From NCBI GenBank assembly GCA_001683735.1, contig LUGG01000003.1:1-64000 (forward strand): a stretch of DNA of 64,000 nucleotides, given 5' to 3'. The position numbers were made by a program, and so were the translations under genes. The stretch's first letter is position 1. Every line of letters begins with the position of its first letter. Shown here piece after piece: positions 45,157 to 55,167 of the stretch. The notes under the pieces are model-generated. The model had not been told where the DNA came from. It did no database searches and saw only the letters and a list, made by a program, of their open reading frames with translations. Origin of the DNA: Grifola frondosa (taxonomy: Eukaryota > Basidiomycota > Agaricomycetes > Polyporales > Grifolaceae).

Positions 45157-46837
45157 ATGGTGAACTGGCATGCTCCTGCGGTGATTGCGCAAGATATGGG
45201 TACGCACCTGATGCACTGGGCCCAATCAACGTCACTAACGTATTGACTCACGTTGAGAATCCCTCACCACCGTGACTCAGATTGCGGGCGGCATCTACAT
45301 GTAAACTGCACGTCTGCTCTAGATGCATTTCCCTGCCCTCATGATTATTCAGATGGGACTGGGTCAACACCCTGTATTTCGATTGGAGGCTAGCGTCAGG
45401 CGGCAAGGAAGAATGGCGATGGCCCGCTCTAGTATGTTTTCTGGGCTTCACTTCGTCGGCGCTGATATGTCTACTCATCTCTCAGGTTTACCTTCTTGCT
45501 CGCTTTACAAATCTTATTGCCGTGATCTGTCAGTTCATTATTATGAATTTGCAAAATGAGCCCAATTGTGACGTAGGTGTTCTCGTAGTCTAAGTGGTGA
45601 ATGAGTCGTGCTAATGTATCTTAGGCACTGATACGGGTAATGCTAGTAGGTTTGTCTCGGAGTGAAAACTCGCGCAGATGCTGAAGTGGAGTCAGAGCTT
45701 CGCATATATCTCGATAGCCCTAACTTCCACTCTGATCGCTATTCGTACGTAAGTAAACTTGTTCTTAAGTTCACGCCTACCGCTGACAGCATCTCAAGTA
45801 TCGCGATTTGGAATCGGGAGCTACCGGTGGTGCTTTTTGCCACCATTGCGGTCCTATCCAATGCAGGCTGTCTACTCTATGGTAAAATCCTTAACAACGG
45901 TGTTAACTACGATGCTAATCAATCTCTGCAAGGACTAATACAGGTAAAGTTCTGACTTTAGATATGCGTTATATTCCTCATCTTTCAATCCGCACACAGA
46001 ATAGTACCTCCGTCTGGAATATCTCGATTGGAACATGCGTAATTTCGCACACTGCAAGGGCCAAACTGGGCATCATTGTCACATTCACAACGAGTGTCTT
46101 GATGTTGATCGTTATGTTAGCCGGCATTTGGACCAAGCGAGGAACAGGAAGCTTGTGGAGGTTGCTATATCGTCAGGTGCGGTTTCCCGTCCTGTCAACA
46201 TGGTGTCTTTAATCATTCCTCTCAGGGTATCATCTGGGTTGCCGTCGCCATTCTATTCTATATCCCACTTGTCGTTCGTGTACTACTCCCATATGCTACG
46301 CTCCACGAACTCATAGTCTTGATCCTCCAGGTCCTCATATCGCTAAACGTCAATGGTATGTCCTTCATTTTTTAATCTTTGCATGAAATTGAGCTTGCGT
46401 TCACAGATCCGACGAACTTGGTATATCATCTACTAGATTGGCCACTGAATATAACTGACTAAATGTTTATCCATAGTTACTCCAAGCTCCAGTCAGTACG
46501 TACACTCTAATTTCTCCCGACGCCATTCAACTGATATAACACATTGTGGCAGATGCTGCTATGTAGGCGAAGAACCGCTCTCCCATGAGCAATATTCCTA
46601 ACATTAATACAGGACGATATGCTCGACCCGCATGCACAGGAGTTTGTACGAATATGCGAATTCGAATCACGTGTAAGATATCAACTTGGTTCGTCATATG
46701 ATGTCGGTTTGATGGCCCACCGCAGAATCGTTGAGGTCAGTGGACCGGCGATGAAGTTCAAGAACGGGTACGATCTGTCAGATTCAGGCTCAGCAGAAAC
46801 CTCCATGAGGGCCCGACTGGCAGCGTCGTGCCTATGA
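45157..46837 (+). CDS. Polytopic membrane protein family, copy D (intact)
   Basis: Start at 45157 (MVNWHAPAVIAQDM), intron, ESLTTVTQIAGGIY, WDWVNTLYFDWRLASGG (from about 45352), YLLARFTNLIAVICQFIIM, SFAYISIALTSTLIAIR, IAIWNRELPVVLFATIAV, NAGCLLYG, the loop NSTSVWNISIGTCV, VLMLIVMLAGIWTKRGTGSL, GIIWVAVAILFYIPLVV, VLISLNVN, DPTNL, TICSTRMHRSLYEYANSNH and a tail (EVSGPAMKFKNGYDL...) ending at 46837. Exon phases agree wherever checked; introns are 50-80 nt. Predicted 7-TM topology. Its first third is duplicated at 19.7-20.3 kb as a dead fragment. First of three co-oriented tandem members (45, 47.6, 49.9 kb). Confidence 0.7.
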
Positions 46838-47565
46838 TTCACATGTGAGTACTCGTTTTATCCGTGAACTGCCACTGACAGATTGGCATTTTCAGAACAC
46901 GCACGGTGGAGACGCATTACGCGATGGATGGCTCGGTCTGCTCTGGAGTGTGACTGAATGCTATCGGAAGATCCGGGTAAATACCCCCGCATGGATTCAT
47001 CAGAATAAAATTCGAGTTTGACCATCACGTCATGTATGACATGTGAACGCGTTTCAGGTCTCTGAACGGATATGCAGTTCTTCTATGATTTGACGGCTTT
47101 AAGTTAGAAGGCAGGAGCTAACAAATATAACTGTGATAGTTTGATATATTATATAAGTTAAGTACCATCGGAATTGCGCGGAATTAAGTCTTTTCCTTTC
47201 TTGACGAAGTATCAACCTGTGCGTCCCAGAAACCGAAATTCAATGAGTCCTGAATATGGCATAACAGGTGACAGCAATGAAGGTGACTCGCGCTGAAATG
47301 TAGATAATGATATCCTCAAGGCTGTTCCTCCTGCTCGACGTGATGCCATATGGCAAATCAACCTATAATTATAGACCGTTGAACAGCCTAGGTGCCTTAA
47401 GCTGCGCCCTGCCCATCGAACTTCGCACGCACAGAGAACAGCCATGGCAGTTTTGACACATGATGCATGATGTCCCGTATCATTGACCGGCCAACGGTGA
47501 GTCCGTACCCTCTTGAGTAGATAGTCTCCAAGTCTTCAACTTTTAGTTGTCTACACGCTTTCATC
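46838..47565. other. Intergenic, no gene supported
   Basis: Spacer between membrane-family copies D and F, presumably with the promoter of F. Nothing else supported. Confidence 0.4.
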
Positions 47566-49258
47566 ATGGTAGATCAGCTCAAAATCGAAAACGACTATGG
47601 TATGTGCATCTCTGATGAAGTGACGTCATCTACAAAACCAGTATCTGTATGTTTTGATAGTGACCACCATGATCCTGGGCCAAATAGCGAGTGGCATTTT
47701 CCTGTGAGTAGTAAACGTTCGTCGAACAATATTCTCTGACTGTTTCTCAGATGGGAGTGGATAACTACACTGTATTTCGATTGGAGATTGCTCGCGGGGG
47801 TAGGAGAGAATGGAGATGGCCAACTCTTGTGAGTACTTGTACTCATACACACCCTACTGATACATAATTATCCAAAGGTATATCTCTTGAATCGGTGTGC
47901 AACGCTTGCGACAGTGGTCTGTGAATTTGTCGGGCTCAATCTCAAATCTAAATTCAATTGCGATGTTGGTCATTTATTCCTATACATCGTTCTGAAATGC
48001 TAATTCCGGATTCAGTACTGGGTTCATTCAATTCTAGTCAGTGTCATATAAACCTCCCCGTACACATTATGCTGACTCGTCCATACGAAGTCATTGGGCT
48101 ATATAGCAATAGGCTTATCGTCCATTCTCCTTGCCCTCCGAGTGTGCGCTCATTCGTCGCAATTTTTTGTGTATATAACCAAGTACATATCTAGGATGGC
48201 AGTTTGGAATCGCAATCTTTCTGTGGTTGTCCTTATAACAGCATTGCTTATGATCAATATGGCAGTCTCAACTTATGGTGAGCTTGACAGTATTGCTGCG
48301 CAAGGAGGAACTGACAACAATTTTCAAGCATTGATACATGTGAGTAATACCTCGATGGTCCGGTGCGTTGTCATTAGCTAAACTCTATAACTAGATTCAG
48401 GATGGCGATCCCGCGGCTATGTTGTCCTCAGATACAAATCCAGAAATAAGCAAATGCTTGTTGTTGGACACGGTCCGGAACGTCTTGAATACTGCGGTGG
48501 CTTTTGCGATAGATTCATTCATGCTAATCGTCATGTTAATCGGTCTTTACCTTCATCGAGGATCCGGAAGCCTTGGGACAATGCTCTACCGTCAAGTGCG
48601 GCTTTCCCCTTGGCTCATAACAAACCTGGTTTCAAACTTTCCTTTTTGTTTAGGGAATCACCTGGTTTCTGGTTGCCATACTATTCTATGTGCCTCTCTT
48701 GGTCAGTTACTTACGTTTTCATTTCGAACATGATCAAGATAACAGGTATTCTTTAGGTTCTTACATCATTAAATCTGAGCGTGAGTGATAGCCATACGTA
48801 AGAAGTTATTCCAGTTCACAATCTATTTAGGCGCAACGGATGTGGTATGTTAATGCTCTCTATAAGCGTGACTCTAGGTAACGGGCGGTCTGTCAAAGAT
48901 GTTTCAATTGCCAGTCTGTGGGTTCCCTCGCTCATGCAGATATTTTCCTATCTGATGCATCGTGTATCGTTGCTACAGGCATAGCTTTGTGAACATGTCG
49001 TCGAACACGTTGATATTATTTCACTGATCACTGCCATTTAGGACAATATGCGCGACACGCATGCACAGGGGACTGTATGAACATGCGAATCCGACCTCTG
49101 TGTAAGTTCTCGAGGGATATATAGTGGTATATCCTGAATGGTGATGCAGCACCGTCAATCTCAGTCATTCGGTGAAGTTCAAGACCATGTCCTACGTCAC
49201 GGACAACGCTAGCGACGCTGACGAGGCGGACTGCTCACTCCCTACATTTCATCGGTGA
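47566..49258 (+). CDS. Polytopic membrane protein family, copy F
   Basis: Start at 47566 (MVDQLKIENDY), phase-1 intron, TTMILGQIASGIF, WEWITTLYFDWRLLAG, YLLNRCATLATVVCEFVGL, GYIAIGLSSILLALR, MAVWNRNLSVVVLITALLMI, DGDPAAMLSSDTNPEISKC, SFMLIVMLIGLYLHRGSGSL, GITWFLVAILFYVPLL, VLTSLNL, TICATRMHRGLYEHANPTS and a tail TVNLSHSVKFKTMSYV... ending CSLPTFHR at TGA 49256-49258. One defect: in exon 3 a GGGGG run (about 47794) throws the next residues out of frame; six Gs would give the expected R-x-W-R-W-P-T-L, as in the neighbours. Otherwise exon structure matches copies D and G. Likely a functional gene with a draft indel. Confidence 0.65.
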
Positions 49259-49878
49259 GCATGTTCCGCCTTACGTTAGGTCCTAGATATGTCCGAATGA
49301 TAGTCTTTCTTCAGAACTCGTAGATTGACAATCTGACGCGCAGGCTGTTTATGATCACTTTTTCTTGTCGAATGCCGCAAGTTCACGGAGATCATGGTAT
49401 TTATGCGCAGTATCATTCTCGTTTGGTTTTTGAGAAGATCGCCCTCGAATAGTCTGCTTGCTATTTATACGTGATTGGAGCGCGTAGCAAGGAACGATCT
49501 GATTTTTATTCTCACGGACCACATGCCGCCGGACATATCTGACTTTGTCCTGAACTAAGCGGAAGAAGGCGCCATGGAAAGATTTCCGCGACATAGAAAT
49601 AGAACTCAGTTTCAGGATAAACATAGGCCATTGGACCGTCAATTGATCTGGGCCTTTACACAGGATAGTTGCACTTCAGAGGCGCGGTCGCGCCGGCGCC
49701 ACCATACAGCGCCCAGGTACAGCTGCCGACGAGAGCGCCAAATGCGGCAGTTCTGACGTTCTCGGAGTCGAATGTGGTGAGGGATTTCCCTCATGCAGTA
49801 CCGTGACATTGATATATTGAGACCGGAGCGGATATAGGTCGGATGTCCTTCCCTCCATAGACCCCCAACCTCTCAGCC
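49259..49878. other. Intergenic, no gene supported
   Basis: Spacer upstream of membrane-family copy G. No recognisable element. Confidence 0.4.
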
Positions 49879-51570
49879 ATGGTGGACTGGCACGATCCAC
49901 TCGTCATTCAGGAGAATTATGGTGGGAGCAGTTCACTGTCAAATAGCATTAGTACTAATATCTCTTGCACCACTCTCAGCGTCCGGCGCCATCTTGATTT
50001 ATGTTACCGGCGGCATTTTTCTGTGAGTCGAGTGGTGCCTTCGAATCGTGACATTCCTTGGAACACTCCTATAGATGGGAATGGGTCACCAATCTGTACT
50101 TAGACTGGAGTCTGTTTTCAGCTATCATGGTGAGATGGAAATGGCCAACTTTGGTGAGTTCAGCTTGTTTCGATATGTGCTTAACTTGAACTGACAGACT
50201 TGTTCGTCGAAAGCTGTACCTGCTCACTCGTCTGTCAACACTGATAACGGTCATTTGCCTCTTCATCAGCATCAATGTGAAGAGAGAGCTCGATTGTAAC
50301 GTATGTTCCCTGTCATGCGGTGTCCGGGAGACATTCTGACGCTGGTATAGGCGTCCATACATGTAATACTAGTAAACCCGATCCCTAAACAGGCTAAGTA
50401 CCTTTCTAAATATGTCTGTAGGGTTTCGGGTACTTCGCGATGGCGCTTTCTTCATGTCTTATCGCTTTTCGAATGTACGTCAGTAATGAGCAGAATTTTT
50501 CGCGCGTGTCTGACCCTCAATTTTAGAGCCGGAATATGGAACCGTAGGCCTTCTATCGTGATCTTCGTCACGGTAGCAGTGTTCGTAAACACTGCATTTT
50601 TCATCTACGGTGAGTTCCTCACAACTGCCGCTGAGGATAAACACCATTCTCACTGGCATTGCATGCAGCCCTGATCACGGTAAGATTCGGCGCAGCTTCC
50701 ACGACATCATCGCTCAAATAAATCGTCGCAGAACGGCGGATCTGTTTGGGTTCCCGAAGCTAAGGCGTGCATCGAATTGCATACCGTTCGGAACAGACTC
50801 AACACCATTGTCGCTTTCGCCACTGACGTCCTCATGCTCATTGTAATGCTGGTCGGTATCTGGGTTAAAAGAGCTTCCGGAGGCCTTTATCGACTCGTAT
50901 ATCGTCAAGTAAGACTTTCGGAAAGGTCACAAGCTGTCATGTACAAGATATTCTAACTGCTGATCTTCTCTGCAGGGCATCATTTGGTTTCTCGTCGCCA
51001 TTATCTTCTATGTTCCCCTTGTTGTTAGTATTTTGCTGATGAAACTCGATGAGCATCAATGATGTCACACATTATACAGGTTCTAGTAACGTTGAACCTT
51101 AATGGCGAGCCTGCCTCTACATTGGACAGCGTGACTTAGAGCTGATAATATTTGTAGATGCAATGAATGTGGTATGATCACATCTTGGCGGAATTTCAAC
51201 ATAGCTGACCAGCCACTGAAGTTGTTCCAAATGCCAGTTTGTACGTGCCTGTACTATAATCGCTTCATCTCCTAAACTTTTGTCTGCATAGGTATAGCCA
51301 TGTGAGCCATTTCGGCACCGTGGACGCCTTACGGTATTGATAATCTACATCTAGGACACTTTGCGCGACGCGTATGCATAGAGGCTTGTATGAATACGCG
51401 AATACAACCCACGTGTAAGCATCTATATCCTCCCTCACGGTTTTAATCTTCACCGTCATCACAGCGTGGCCGAGATCAGCGAATCGACGCAGTTCAATAG
51501 CATATCATACCCCGTGGACGCTCCTAGTAATCTCACTACCGAAAACACGACGCCTGCTGTCCCCATGTAA
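49879..51570 (+). CDS. Polytopic membrane protein family, copy G (intact)
   Basis: Start at 49879 (MVDWHDPLVIQENY), 62-nt intron ending ctctcag, SGAILIYVTGGIF, WEWVTNLYLDWSLFSA, VRWKWPTL, YLLTRLSTLITVICLFISI, GFGYFAMALSSCLIAFR, AGIWNRRPSIVIFVTVAVFV, DGGSVWVPEAKACIELHTVR, DVLMLIVMLVGIWVKRASGG, GIIWFLVAIIFYVPLVV, VLVTLNLNG, TLCATRMHRGLYEYANTTH and a Ser/Thr-rich tail ending TTENTTPAVPM at TAA 51568-51570. Frames are clean at every junction checked. Seven hydrophobic segments, with an extracellular-looking Cys-containing loop (KACIELHTVRN) between TM4 and TM5 that is shared by all copies. Function unknown; membrane receptor or channel roles would be guesses. Confidence 0.7.
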
Positions 51571-52588
51571 GCAGCATCTCCGTAGGACCTTGTTTACGAT
51601 CTCTGAAAAAACGCATTTACAGCGTTCACGCAGCAGAGAACGACAAACTGACGAACATTGGCTCAACGATCTGTTCAGAAGTGTGAAGGATTCACTAAGA
51701 TACTTGCTTGGTGCACGTATCACGCAGGGCTTCTACGGATGCATACGTGTACCTATCTAGGGCATCCGAATGCTGTCTAAAATTTTGCGCAAGAAGAAAT
51801 TTAGTACGCAACAGAGACTTGTTTGAAAGTTGTTTCAGAGTCCTTGCCATAGGGTTTGAAGTACGGCCGCAGATTGTCTCCCAAATCCAGCTTAAGTGCA
51901 GCCGCAGCGGGCCCGACTTTATAAGGCCAAGCGCATCACCCACCATAATCAGGAGGATATAAAACCTCCATCTTCGCAGTTCTAGGAAAACTGGGGTGCT
52001 AGCATCACGTATGGACCTCGCAACTGCCGAACAACAGCAACCTAGGGCCCCTGGAAGGGCGCTTATTTGCGCGCCACTCTTGACCAAGTGTCCTGAATCT
52101 CGGGGATGGAGCCGAAAGGAATCGCGCTATGAAACGTTGGTTGATGTTATGTGAGTTATGGAGTATCCCCCGCACTTCATCCATGATTCATTGCACGGAT
52201 TTGATTAGCGCTATGGATGCCGATCCAATGCCGCATTCAGAGCTTTGCACAGAGCAACTCAACGAAGCACACGTGTTCGTTACGTGTTCGTCATCTTTTG
52301 AGGATACTTATGAAATGTCATTGACCGGTAGATTGAAGATTATAATGTGGAATGGTGTACGGACGGTTCGACACACATGTGCATGTTCTCATATGGATGG
52401 AGTCGCAAAGACATCTTCCATCCAAAATTAACATTTCCATCATGAATACTGATCCTGTCCAAGAATCCTTCCCTAGTTCCGTGGGTGTTTCGAGCTTCGT
52501 TCATGCTCTCTGTGTCTCCGGTATATTGTAGGAAACTTCATGTCTCGACGTCAACCCGTACAGGTATGAGCTTCTATCGAATGGCCTT
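51571..52588. other. No supported gene
   Basis: A 130-codon open minus-strand frame (52087-51695) has no family pattern and no supporting splice structure. The right border is the left end of the transposon at 52589. Confidence 0.35.
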
Positions 52589-52607
52589 CATCAGCAAAAG
52601 TCGAATT
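52589..52607 (+). repeat. Left terminal inverted repeat of the 2.56 kb element
   Basis: catcagcaaaagtcgaatt differs from the complement of the right end at two positions (g/c changes within aaaaCtcCaatt). Confidence 0.75.
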
Positions 52608-52869
52608 ATCCTTTTTGGCGCTTTTTTTACTTGTACCAGAGAAATAAGTAATCCAAAGAGGGCTCGATACTTTTTCTTCTGAAAATGGCCGAATTTGTTG
52701 CAGCCCTTCAATTAGTAAAATAAGTGAATTAAGACCGAAAATCAACTCAAGCACACAAAGAATTTAGCTACTGCAAGGCTGCTCAGGATTTTAAGGAAAA
52801 CAAGCACAATAATCAATTAAAGATACACCAACTACATTCAAACAGCTAAGACTAGAAAGTATATCCAAC

Positions 52870-53600
52870 TCTCCACATTTGCACCTCTCGCCCTGCTCAT
52901 GCTGCCTCTTCACCCCGCCATGCCACCCATCGCCCACGCAGCACTGCCCAATGCCGGACGCGTGTACGCTTGCGCCCATCGTGATCTGCGTGCGCCCGCC
53001 GACGAGCGTGTTCGGCCCGATCTTGCATGTTCTTTGGGCGGGTGAGCTGGGCGGAGAGAGGGAAAGGAGGGGGACATACCGGGAGAGGACGACCTGCGCC
53101 ACGCGGGCCATCAGCTGGGCGCGAGCGAGCGAACGGGTGAGCAGGGCGATGCACCTCAACAGAGCAGATATCTGTGAAGTAGTCGATGAGTCATTGCAGA
53201 CGTCCGCCTCCGGGTCCTCTGCGAGGATCTCGCGCGGGATGCTGGCGTGCGCCTTCGGCGGGTACCCGATGACGGGCTCGTAGTACGGAACTCGGACGTG
53301 TGCGCGGCGAGCACGAACACGCCCGAGTCGCCGCACGACTTGCAGTCGGGTCAGCCAACAACCCAAATCCGAAGCCAAAGCACGCACCGTGTGCGGTGCG
53401 CGGTGCCTCTCCTTCACAAAAATGGGTATGATCGCATCCTTGTTCGTGCAGCAGCATTCCTTATGCGCGCGCACTACCCTGTCGACATGCACGTTGCTCA
53501 CGAAGTCGCCCGGCGTGTAGATGTCGTGCATCGCGTAGCCCGGCGAGAATGTCTCCTTCGCCGTCACGAGCGGCACGATCTTCAGCCCAGAGCTCGGTTT
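52870..53600 (-). pseudogene. Captured fragment of translation initiation factor eIF2B epsilon (GCD6-like)
   Basis: Minus-strand peptides in the right order: VPLVTAKETFSPGYAMHDI; DFVSNVHVDRVVRAHKE then NKDAIIPIFVKE (normally DLVSN..., nucleotidyl-transferase domain); SGVFVLAAHTSEFRYYEPV, found in an alternative frame; VIGYPPKAHASIPREILAED; VVLSR; an intron; and TCKIGPNTLVGGRTQI with ASVHASGIGQ (hexapeptide-repeat domain). The full protein is about 700 residues and also has a C-terminal HEAT/W2 domain; here only two separated stretches remain, with an internal deletion and frame breaks. The family's role is guanine-nucleotide exchange on eIF2. This copy cannot supply it. It lies inside the 52589-55151 element and was evidently captured by it. 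The cellular gene must be elsewhere. Confidence 0.8.
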
Positions 53601-54029
53601 CGACTACTTCGAGTCATACTCATTGCCGCACCAATGGGGGACATTCCTGCTCACGCGCGCGCCCACAGAACTTTATGAGACCAGTAGGGGCTGCAGAATA
53701 GCTGACAGCCGTAAAGCGGTAACATGAATTGCCTCAGCTTGACAGGTCCAGAGCGAGATTCTGGTATAGATGTGTTTGTGGCAAGAGGAGTGGGCGGTTG
53801 CAAGAAGACAAGGCCTGCAGGAAAAAATCTCTAGCTGGAGAGGAGCAAGAGAACAGTACACGAAGTTCAACATACACTTCCAAATGCGGCAGTGTGCACA
53901 TGACTCACACGCACAAATCGCACGAAGTCTTTCAAACTCCGTTCCCTCCTCGCGTTCATGCCTGTTCCTGTACTACTGTGTCAGTGCGGGCGAGACCCCC
54001 CTTCCGCGTCACTGGCACAGCAACCCCCA

Positions 54030-54720
54030 GAGCTTCGCGCGCGGCACCTCGTGTTCGGCGTGCTGGCGCTCCGCGACGACGGTGCGGCGACGTTCTACGG
54101 CCACTCTGCGGGCTCCGAGGTATGTCCCCCATGTCGTTCGTGTCTCCATTCGTGACCATTCCCGTTCGCTGTCTCTCAGAGCCTCCTACTGGTATGTACA
54201 TCCCCTCCGTCTGCTGCTTTGACCATTCAACTCACCTGCACACCTACAGAATGAACTGCCCTGGCCGACCTCGATCTCCTCCCCCACCTATACTACCTGC
54301 CGCTGTGACGCGCCTCGCGTCGTCCTTCCCCGCCTCCCCGTCCGACTTGTCCTCCTTGCACCAGATCCATGCACACCTCCTGCAATGGTCTCGCGCTGCC
54401 CAGCTGTGCGACCTGTACCTGGTGCAGGTGCCCTGGTCCTTCGGCGCCGTCGCGCGCACGCAGCTACTCGACGAGCTCCTCCCGCTGTTTTACCCCGAGG
54501 TGGGGGCGGTGAGCACGGGTGCGGCGGGGACCCCGGCAGCATCCGGGCTGCCTGCGTGCGGCGCAGTGTCTGCGCACGACCTCACACTGCTGTTTGTGAT
54601 CTTTTGTTTCAGCGCGCTGACGGACAGCACGCTGCCTCCCGCGCCGTTCAACCAGGAGGCGGAGACGTATTTTTGTTTGGCCACGAGGGGCGGCATATGG
54701 TGAACTTGCATTTGGTGAGC
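54030..54720 (+). pseudogene. Captured fragment of a fungal-specific (Zn2Cys6-type) transcription factor
   Basis: Plus-strand order: RARHLVFGVLALRDDGAATF and YGHSAGSE, donor GTATGT (about 54121), then SLLLNEL, DLDLLPHLYYLP, VTRLASSFPASPSD, LCDLYLVQVPWSFGAVART with QLLDELLPLFYP, then AHDLTLLFVIFCFSALTDST and NQEAETYFCLATRG. The ...V.W.F..V.R.q..dELlp.fY ... HdL.LLFvvfa.gAl.D.tLP......EAe.Yf.lAr pattern is the middle homology region (Fungal_trans) of zinc-cluster regulators. The DNA-binding C6 cluster and the rest of the middle region are missing, and adjacent blocks lie in different frames. It is non-functional as it stands. It was captured with the eIF2B piece in one element, in the opposite orientation. 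Confidence 0.7.
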
Positions 54721-55132
54721 ATTGCGCGTCGCACATCGTGCGATTAGCGGCATCCACACATCCCGCAGAGTATGCGCTGGGAAGTTTCAAAATCAACTTA
54801 TCCAACTTTTCACTCTTTTCTTTCTTTTACCCCTTTCGTTTGAATAAGAAAAGTCATCAAAGATTGCCTAGAACAATAAGAAAAATAAGGACACATCGTG
54901 ATTATTGCTCTTCTGCCTCTGGATGGCCTGAAAGCGTCTTATTACTCTTGATAATATCGATATTTGCACCTACATGTGTTTCCTTGTCTTCCTTTGAGTT
55001 CTTGGATAGTCTTAATTATCTTTAGTTCCTTATTTCCGATCATAGCTCGGCTTCTGATATCACTTGATATTTCTTTTTGCCCTTTTTTGTCTTAAAATAA
55101 GGAAAATAAGTTCGAGAAAGGTAATAAAGCGA

Positions 55133-55151
55133 AATTGGAGTTTTGCTGATG
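55133..55151 (-). repeat. Right terminal inverted repeat of the 2.56 kb element
   Basis: aattggagttttgctgatg differs from the MITE right end (aattggagttttcctgatg) by one base. It lies 16 bp upstream of the predicted start codon of the DUF6535 gene. Confidence 0.8.
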
Positions 55152-55167
55152 TTTGGAGCAGATACTA

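Larger units (their letters stand above)
41363..45719 (+). repeat. Segmental duplication unit 2 (F-box gene + membrane gene)
   Basis: Direct-repeat partner of 16271-20285, beginning gaggcagccgacggcg. It keeps an intact F-box gene and continues without interruption into a complete membrane-family gene (copy D), whereas unit 1 breaks off inside that gene. Unit 2 is therefore closer to the parental arrangement. The 131-bp gap between the MITE end (41231) and this border contains nothing notable. Confidence 0.9.
52589..55151. mobile_element. Pack-type non-autonomous DNA transposon carrying host gene pieces
   Basis: The left end catcagcaaaagtcgaatt (52589-52607) pairs with the right end aattggagttttgctgatg (55133-55151), 17 of 19 positions. 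Both match the perfect 19-bp ends of the MITE at 41041-41231. Subterminal A/T-rich zones with repeated aaataag motifs and tttttggcg occur on both sides, as in the MITE. Flanks are ...cctt and tttgg..., allowing a 2-bp tt duplication. No transposase frame is present. The interior holds two unrelated GC-rich gene fragments in opposite orientations (eIF2B epsilon, minus; Zn-cluster transcription factor, plus), with introns still recognisable, so the capture was from DNA. Superfamily cannot be assigned from the ends alone. Confidence 0.75.

Noticed and set aside
51695..52087. 130-codon open frame on the minus strand
   Set aside because: No recognisable motif, no splice partners, and its plus-strand complement is likewise open in part; best explained by chance.
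54385..54747. Arg/Ala-rich frames overlapping the transcription-factor fragment
   Set aside because: Typical shifted-frame translation of GC-rich DNA; the Fungal_trans-like frame explains the region.
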